Positions 7,053 through 10,227 of a stretch of 10,227 nt of DNA are shown here, piece by piece. Under the pieces are notes generated by a model. The model was not told the DNA's origin. It was given only the letters and a program-made list of their open reading frames with translations, and did not search any database. The stretch's first letter is position 1; the number at the start of each line of letters is the position of its first letter. Made by a program: the position numbers and the translations under genes. The stretch is taken from positions 1-10,227 of the forward strand of contig JAIVHR010000096.1 in the NCBI GenBank assembly GCA_020200935.1. The letters are read 5' to 3'. This DNA comes from Sphingomonadales bacterium. GTDB lineage: Bacteria; Pseudomonadota; Alphaproteobacteria; Sphingomonadales; Sphingomonadaceae.

Positions 7053-8783
7053 TGGCCGACAAAACCTACCAGATCATCGACCATCAATATGACACGGTCG
7101 TCGTCGGCGCCGGCGGATCGGGCCTGCGCGCCACGATGGGCTCGGCCGAAAAGGGATTGCGGACGGCCTGCATCACCAAGGTCTTCCCGACCCGATCGCA
7201 CACCGTCGCCGCGCAAGGCGGCATCGCTCGGCGATCAGGATGCGATCGAGTATCTGTGCCGCGAGGCGCCGGCCGCGGTCTACGAGCTTGAGCACGCCGG
7301 CGTGCCCTTCAGCCGCACCGACGAGGGCAAGATCTACCAGCGGCCTTTCGGCGGCATGATGCAGAATATGGGTAAGGGCCCGCCCGCCCAGCGCACCTGC
7401 GCCGCCGCCGACCGCACCGGCCATGCGATGCTCCACGCGCTCTATCAGCAGAGCCTCAAATACGACGCCGACTTCTTCATCGAATATTTCGCGCTCGATC
7501 TGATCATGGAAGGTGGCGAGTGCCGCGGCGTCATCGCGTTGTGTTTGGACGACGGCAGCATCCACCGCTTCACCGCCCATGCCGTGGTGCTCGCCACAGG
7601 CGGCTACGGACGAGTCTATTTTTCATGCACTGGCGCTCACACTCAGACCGGCGATGCCAATGCGATGGTGCTCCGTGCCGGGCTGCCTTTGCAGGATATG
7701 GAGTTCGTCCAGTTCCATCCAACCGGCCTCTACGGTGTGGGTGTGCTGATCACCGAGGGCGCGCGCGGCGAGGGCGGATATCTGACGAATTCGGAAGGCG
7801 AGCGCTTCATGGAGCGCTATGCGCCGAGCGCCAAGGACCTCGCCAGCCGCGATGTCGTCTCGCGCTCGATGGCGATGGAAATCCGCGAGGGCCGCGGGGT
7901 CGGCAAGGAGAAGGACCATATCTATCTTCACCTCGATCATATCGATCCCGAGATCCTGCATGACCGGCTTCCGGGCATCACCGAGACCGGCAAGATCTTT
8001 GCCGGCGTCGATCTGACCCGCCAGCCGCTGCCGGTGGTGCCGACGGCCCACTATAATATGGGCGGCATCCCGACCAATTATCACGGCGAGGTCGTGACCC
8101 TGAAGGACGGCGATCCTGATGCCGTCGTGCCGGGCCTCTTCGCGGTCGGCGAGGCGGCCTGCGTGTCGGTCCACGGCGCCAATCGGCTTGGCTCCAATTC
8201 GCTGATCGATCTCGTCGTTTTCGGCCGCGCCGCCGGCCATCGCCTCGCCGAGGTGATCACGCCGGGCACGCGCCACAAACCGCTTCCCGCAGGCAGCGAG
8301 GAAATGGCGCTCTCCCGGCTCGACCATTTCCGCCATGCCGCGGGCGGCACGCCGACCGCCGAACTTCGCCTCGACATGCAGAAGACGATGCAGGCCCATT
8401 GCACGGTCTTCCGCACCGAGGAATTGATGGCCGAAGGCATCGGCAAGATCGACGCGCTCTACCGGGGGATGGAGGATATCCAGGTCACCGATCGCTCGCT
8501 GATCTGGAACACCGATCTCGTCGAGACGCTCGAGCTCGACAATCTGATCGCCCAGGCCGAGGTCTCGATCCGATCGGCGCACAACCGCACCGAAAGCCGC
8601 GGCGCGCATATGCACGAGGATCATCCCGAGCGCGACGATGCCGAGTGGATGAAACACACCATCGTCTGGTTCGACGGCTGGGGCGGCAAGGGCGGCGACG
8701 TCCGCATCGATTACCGCCCGGTCCACGATTACACGCTGACCGACGATATCGGGTATATAGAGCCCAAGGCGCGGGTTTACTGA
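7052..8783 (+). pseudogene. sdhA: Succinate dehydrogenase flavoprotein subunit, frameshifted by internal deletion
   Basis: SdhA carries covalent FAD and oxidises succinate to fumarate, linking the TCA cycle to respiration. The first frame from ATG 7052 gives the FAD-binding start ([16 protein letters not shown], then [20 protein letters not shown]). It continues out of frame at 7227/7228 and soon stops at 7289-7291. The rest, from [23 protein letters not shown] to the end at 8783, is intact in the next frame. It includes [36 protein letters not shown], the HYNMGGIP motif, [12 protein letters not shown] and [19 protein letters not shown]. The segment normally found between GGIA and LGDQDA (ASLGNMGPD...GSDW, about 24 residues) is absent. 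Adding 74 bp would give 602 codons in one frame, the usual SdhA size. Fourth-order evidence from codon use shows no foreign origin. As written, no functional SdhA can be made. Confidence 0.93.
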
Positions 8784-9286
8784 ATTTCGTCGCCCCAGCG
8801 CAGGCTGGGGCCTGTCCCAGATATCGGTATGTCGCTGACTTCAGCACACGAGGAAGGCCGGGATAGACGCCAGCCTGCGCTGGCGTGACGGGATGGGGGG
8901 CGTGACGGAGCTAGCTGTTGATGTCGTTCCATAGATCGCGCCACTCGGGATTGTTCTTCGAGATCAGGTCCGTCTACCAGCGCCGATTCCAGGCCTTGAT
9001 CGCCTTCTCGCGCGCGATGGCTTCGACGATTGTCGGATATGATCTCGATCCGATTCTCCGAGACGAGATAGAACACCGAGTGGCTGCCGCTGTTCATGCG
9101 GCGCAAGCCTTTGCGCCGGCCCTCGAATTCCGGAAAGCGCAAGGGGAAATCGAGGAGCGACTTGATGTCGTCACGCAGGATGGCGGAATAGGCCGCCGCT
9201 TGATCTTTGCCCCAACGCGCGCGGGTGTCCGTTGCGATCCGGCGCATATCGGCCGAGGCTGCAGCGTGAAAGCTGAGCCGTTTCAC
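8777..9286 (-). CDS. parE: ParE/RelE-family toxin, C-terminus lost and replaced by unrelated readthrough
   Basis: Residues 1 to about 82 are a ParE-type type II toxin: [38 protein letters not shown] and [20 protein letters not shown], then IEII. ParE toxins of this group act on DNA gyrase and are normally about 95-100 residues, ending in a strand such as RIEIVRVLHxRMD. Here that last strand and the RxLHxRMD motif are missing. At about 9038 the frame runs into the GIY-YIG remnant (out of its frame), then through the palindrome 8789-8889, stopping only at TAA 8777-8779 inside the end of sdhA. The resulting 169-residue ORF has about 86 residues of non-homologous, Arg/Ser/Pro-rich tail. The GTG start overlaps the parD stop (GTGA), the usual operon arrangement. 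Probably inactive or weakened. Confidence 0.75.
   Translation of the reverse strand: MKRLSFHAAASADMRRIATDTRARWGKDQAAAYSAILRDDIKSLLDFPLRFPEFEGRRKGLRRMNSGSHSVFYLVSENRIEIISDNRRSHRAREGDQGLESALVDGPDLEEQSRVARSMERHQQLAPSRPPSRHASAGWRLSRPSSCAEVSDIPISGTGPSLRWGDEIQ
8789..8889. repeat. Dumbbell palindromic repeat (REP-like), copy 3
   Basis: Two perfect 8-bp hairpins with 4-nt loops: GCCCCAGC-GCAG-GCTGGGGC at 8792-8811 and ACGCCAGC-CTGC-GCTGGCGT at 8867-8886. The 55-base interior retains tgtccca near the left arm and ccgggata next to the right, as in copy 1. It begins five bases after the sdhA stop and may serve as its terminator. It is followed 21 bp later by the stop of the GIY-YIG remnant. Confidence 0.85.
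8911..9036 (-). pseudogene. C-terminal remnant of a small GIY-YIG nuclease
   Basis: On the minus strand, 42 codons from 9036 read [20 protein letters not shown], a stop (TAG 8974-8976), [20 protein letters not shown] and a final TAG at 8911-8913. This is the C-terminal half of the short (about 90-100 residue) GIY-YIG family, in which AIAREKxIKxWxRxWK is followed by LIxxxNPxWRDL. The metal-binding Glu region is kept. The N-terminal GIY...YIG strand and the catalytic Arg are gone, and the internal stop replaces an expected Lys after the Trp. The upstream edge abuts the ParE coding sequence directly, in a different frame. The remnant sits beside a dumbbell palindrome. It is a decayed fragment, recognised from motifs only. 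Confidence 0.75.
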
Positions 9287-9525
9287 TTGCCGCCGAATTC
9301 CTCGTCGTACCAGCGATCGACATCGAAATTGTCGTCGATCGGACTTGCCAGTCCTTCGTCAAGGGCATCGAGCAGCTTGGCGCGAAAGGTCGCTCGCTCC
9401 TCCTGCAGGCGCAGGGCATCGCGAATCACTTCGCTGACCGAGCCGAATTCACCCGATGCGACCTTGCGGCGGGCATATTCGGCGAGCCTCTCGCCCAACG
9501 CGATAGAGGTGGTTTTCGTTGGCAT
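9283..9525 (-). CDS. parD: ParD-family antitoxin (ribbon-helix-helix)
   Basis: An 80-residue type II antitoxin that neutralises ParE and represses its own operon. Residues 1-45 form the ribbon-helix-helix DNA-binding domain (TTSIALGERLAEYARRKVASG, then FGSVSEVIRDALRLQE). The acidic tail ([29 protein letters not shown]) is the toxin-binding part. The length and the SxSEVxRxALR motif are typical. The start at ATG 9523-9525 is preceded by GTGAGG. The gene is first in the minus-strand pair and overlaps the toxin start by four bases. It appears intact although the toxin is truncated, the usual direction of decay for such modules. Confidence 0.9.
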   Translation of the reverse strand: MPTKTTSIALGERLAEYARRKVASGEFGSVSEVIRDALRLQEERATFRAKLLDALDEGLASPIDDNFDVDRWYDEEFGGK

Positions 9526-9650
9526 GCCTCACGCTAACAAATATTGGTAACCAGGGCAAACGCCTTGTGGGTGGCAATCGCTGTCCGTCCTGCGCCCATT
9601 GTCGCTTCAGCCTGGCAAACCTTCCTATCGTGATCTCAGGAACAGGAGGC

Positions 9651-9683
9651 CAGGATAGACGCCAGCTTTCGCTCGCGTGATGC
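9651..9683. repeat. Degenerate half copy of the REP-like palindrome
   Basis: GATAGACGCCAGCTTTCGCT (from 9654) matches the right arm of the unit at 8789-8889. The hairpin ACGCCAGC-TTTC-GCTCGCGT (9659-9678) has one mismatch in the stem. No left arm is visible upstream. It lies 20 bp before the DUF2269 start. The rest of 9526-9702 shows no gene or clear signal. Confidence 0.65.
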
Positions 9684-9702
9684 GATAGAGTAGAAGAGCG
9701 CG

Positions 9703-10173
9703 ATGGACCTCTATCTCCTCCTCCGCACGCTCCACATCGTCAGCGCGACGGTGTTGTTCGGGACCGGGCTCGGGATTGCCTTTTTCTTCTTTGCCGCCCA
9801 CCGCGCGCCCGATGCGGCGGCGCGGCTGTTCGCGGCGCGGGCGACGGTGCGGGCGGATTTTCTTTTCACCTTGCCGGCGGTCGTCCTCCAGCCGCTGACC
9901 GGCATCGGGCTGATCCTCCTCGCCGGGCATGACTGGACGAATTTCTGGCTGGTCGCGAGCTATGCGCTCTATCTCATCGTCGGGCTCTGCTGGGTGCCGG
10001 TCGTCTTCATCCAGATCACGCTTCGCGATCTCGCGGCGCGGCGGGCGGCGGGCGAGGCGATCGACGAGGCGCGCTACGACCGGCTCTATCGCTGGTGGTT
10101 CGCGCTCGGCTGGCCGGCCTTCATCGGCCTCGTCGCGGTCTTCTATCTGATGGTCTTCAAGCCGGGATGGTAG
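9703..10173 (+). CDS. DUF2269 family integral membrane protein
   Basis: A 156-residue inner-membrane protein of unknown function. It starts MDLYLLLRTLHIVSATVLFG, the usual DUF2269 opening with a His in the first helix. Four hydrophobic segments are visible at about 5-30, 49-72, 80-106 and 129-152. LQPLTGIGLIL, GLCWVPVVFIQ and RWWFALGWPAFIG are family-like. ATG 9703 follows a GAAGAG purine run. Its last seven bases overlap the start of a dinucleotide-binding oxidoreductase gene, so the two are probably co-transcribed and functionally linked. The reaction involved is not known. Confidence 0.85.
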   Translation: MDLYLLLRTLHIVSATVLFGTGLGIAFFFFAAHRAPDAAARLFAARATVRADFLFTLPAVVLQPLTGIGLILLAGHDWTNFWLVASYALYLIVGLCWVPVVFIQITLRDLAARRAAGEAIDEARYDRLYRWWFALGWPAFIGLVAVFYLMVFKPGW

Positions 10174-10227
10174 CGCGCGTCCTGGTGATCGGCGGCTATG
10201 GCAATTTCGGCGGCTATATCGCGCGCG
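10167..10227 (+). CDS. Rossmann-fold oxidoreductase, saccharopine-dehydrogenase-like, N-terminal fragment
   Basis: Only 20 codons are in the window: MVARVLVIGGYGNFGGYIAR. The beta strand followed by GGYGNFG is a dinucleotide-binding loop of the kind seen in saccharopine-dehydrogenase-like proteins, including those with a C-terminal DUF4166. The ATG at 10167 overlaps the DUF2269 stop by seven bases (ATGGTAG). The gene continues beyond the window edge, so the family is a suggestion only. Confidence 0.6.
   Translation, partial: MVARVLVIGGYGNFGGYIAR

Noticed and set aside
7089..7226. Use of ATG 7089 as the sdhA start, giving a continuous 564-residue protein
   Set aside because: Bases 7089-7226 in that frame give an Arg/Ser/Pro-rich peptide unlike SdhA, while the overlapping frame from 7052 gives the true FAD-binding N-terminus. 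The continuous ORF is an artefact of the deletion.
8918..9550. A 210-codon plus-strand ORF
   Set aside because: It is antisense to parD, parE and the GIY-YIG remnant and has no recognisable motif.
1573..9683. CRISPR array formed by the repeated palindromes
   Set aside because: The units are dispersed singly between genes, not in regular tandem with spacers, and no cas gene is present.
1558..9702. tRNA, rRNA or riboswitch in the intergenic gaps
   Set aside because: Each gap is under 180 bp and is largely accounted for by palindromes or promoter-like DNA. No cloverleaf arms or T-loop GGTTCRA motif were found.

Overview
The window is GC-rich chromosomal DNA from an alphaproteobacterium, most likely a sphingomonad (order Sphingomonadales). 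The evidence is the gene content and protein style (LigA, PhhA, PrmA, SdhCDA). It is also the intergenic palindromes of the GTCATTCCCGCGAAGGCGGGAAT type and the CTGAGC(T/C)TGTCGAAGG type, which are very common in sphingomonads.

Layout, left to right. A 5'-truncated ligA (1-1557, +) converges on a DUF2459-family membrane-anchored gene (1694-2143, -) with a dumbbell palindrome between them. The DUF2459 gene diverges from phhA, phenylalanine 4-monooxygenase (2200-3081, +). phhA overlaps tail-to-tail with prmA, ribosomal protein L11 methyltransferase (3026-3964, -). Upstream of prmA lie two kinds of palindromic repeat and an SDR oxidoreductase that has lost its NAD(P)-binding half (4103-4653, -). 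Next come another dumbbell palindrome and a soluble methyl-accepting chemotaxis protein with a protoglobin-like N-terminus (4746-6071, -). Its upstream region carries a CtrA-like site and is shared with the divergent sdhCDA operon (6226-8783, +). After sdhA come a third dumbbell palindrome, a C-terminal remnant of a small GIY-YIG nuclease, and a ParD/ParE toxin-antitoxin pair whose toxin has lost its C-terminus. The window ends with a DUF2269 membrane protein (9703-10173, +) overlapping the start of a Rossmann-fold (saccharopine-dehydrogenase-like) gene.

The housekeeping content is ordinary: DNA ligation, phenylalanine catabolism, ribosomal protein modification, TCA cycle/complex II and chemotaxis. 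What stands out is the damage. sdhA is frameshifted by an apparent deletion of about 74 bp. The SDR gene lacks its N-terminal half. The DUF2459 gene appears to lack a central block in frame. The ParE toxin is spliced onto a decayed GIY-YIG fragment. sdhB is not downstream of sdhA. Either this genome is accumulating deletions here, or the assembly has collapsed short stretches, and read-level checking would separate the two. I do not see a complete undescribed defence or mobile system. The nearest candidate is the palindromic repeat family with an adjacent small GIY-YIG nuclease remnant.
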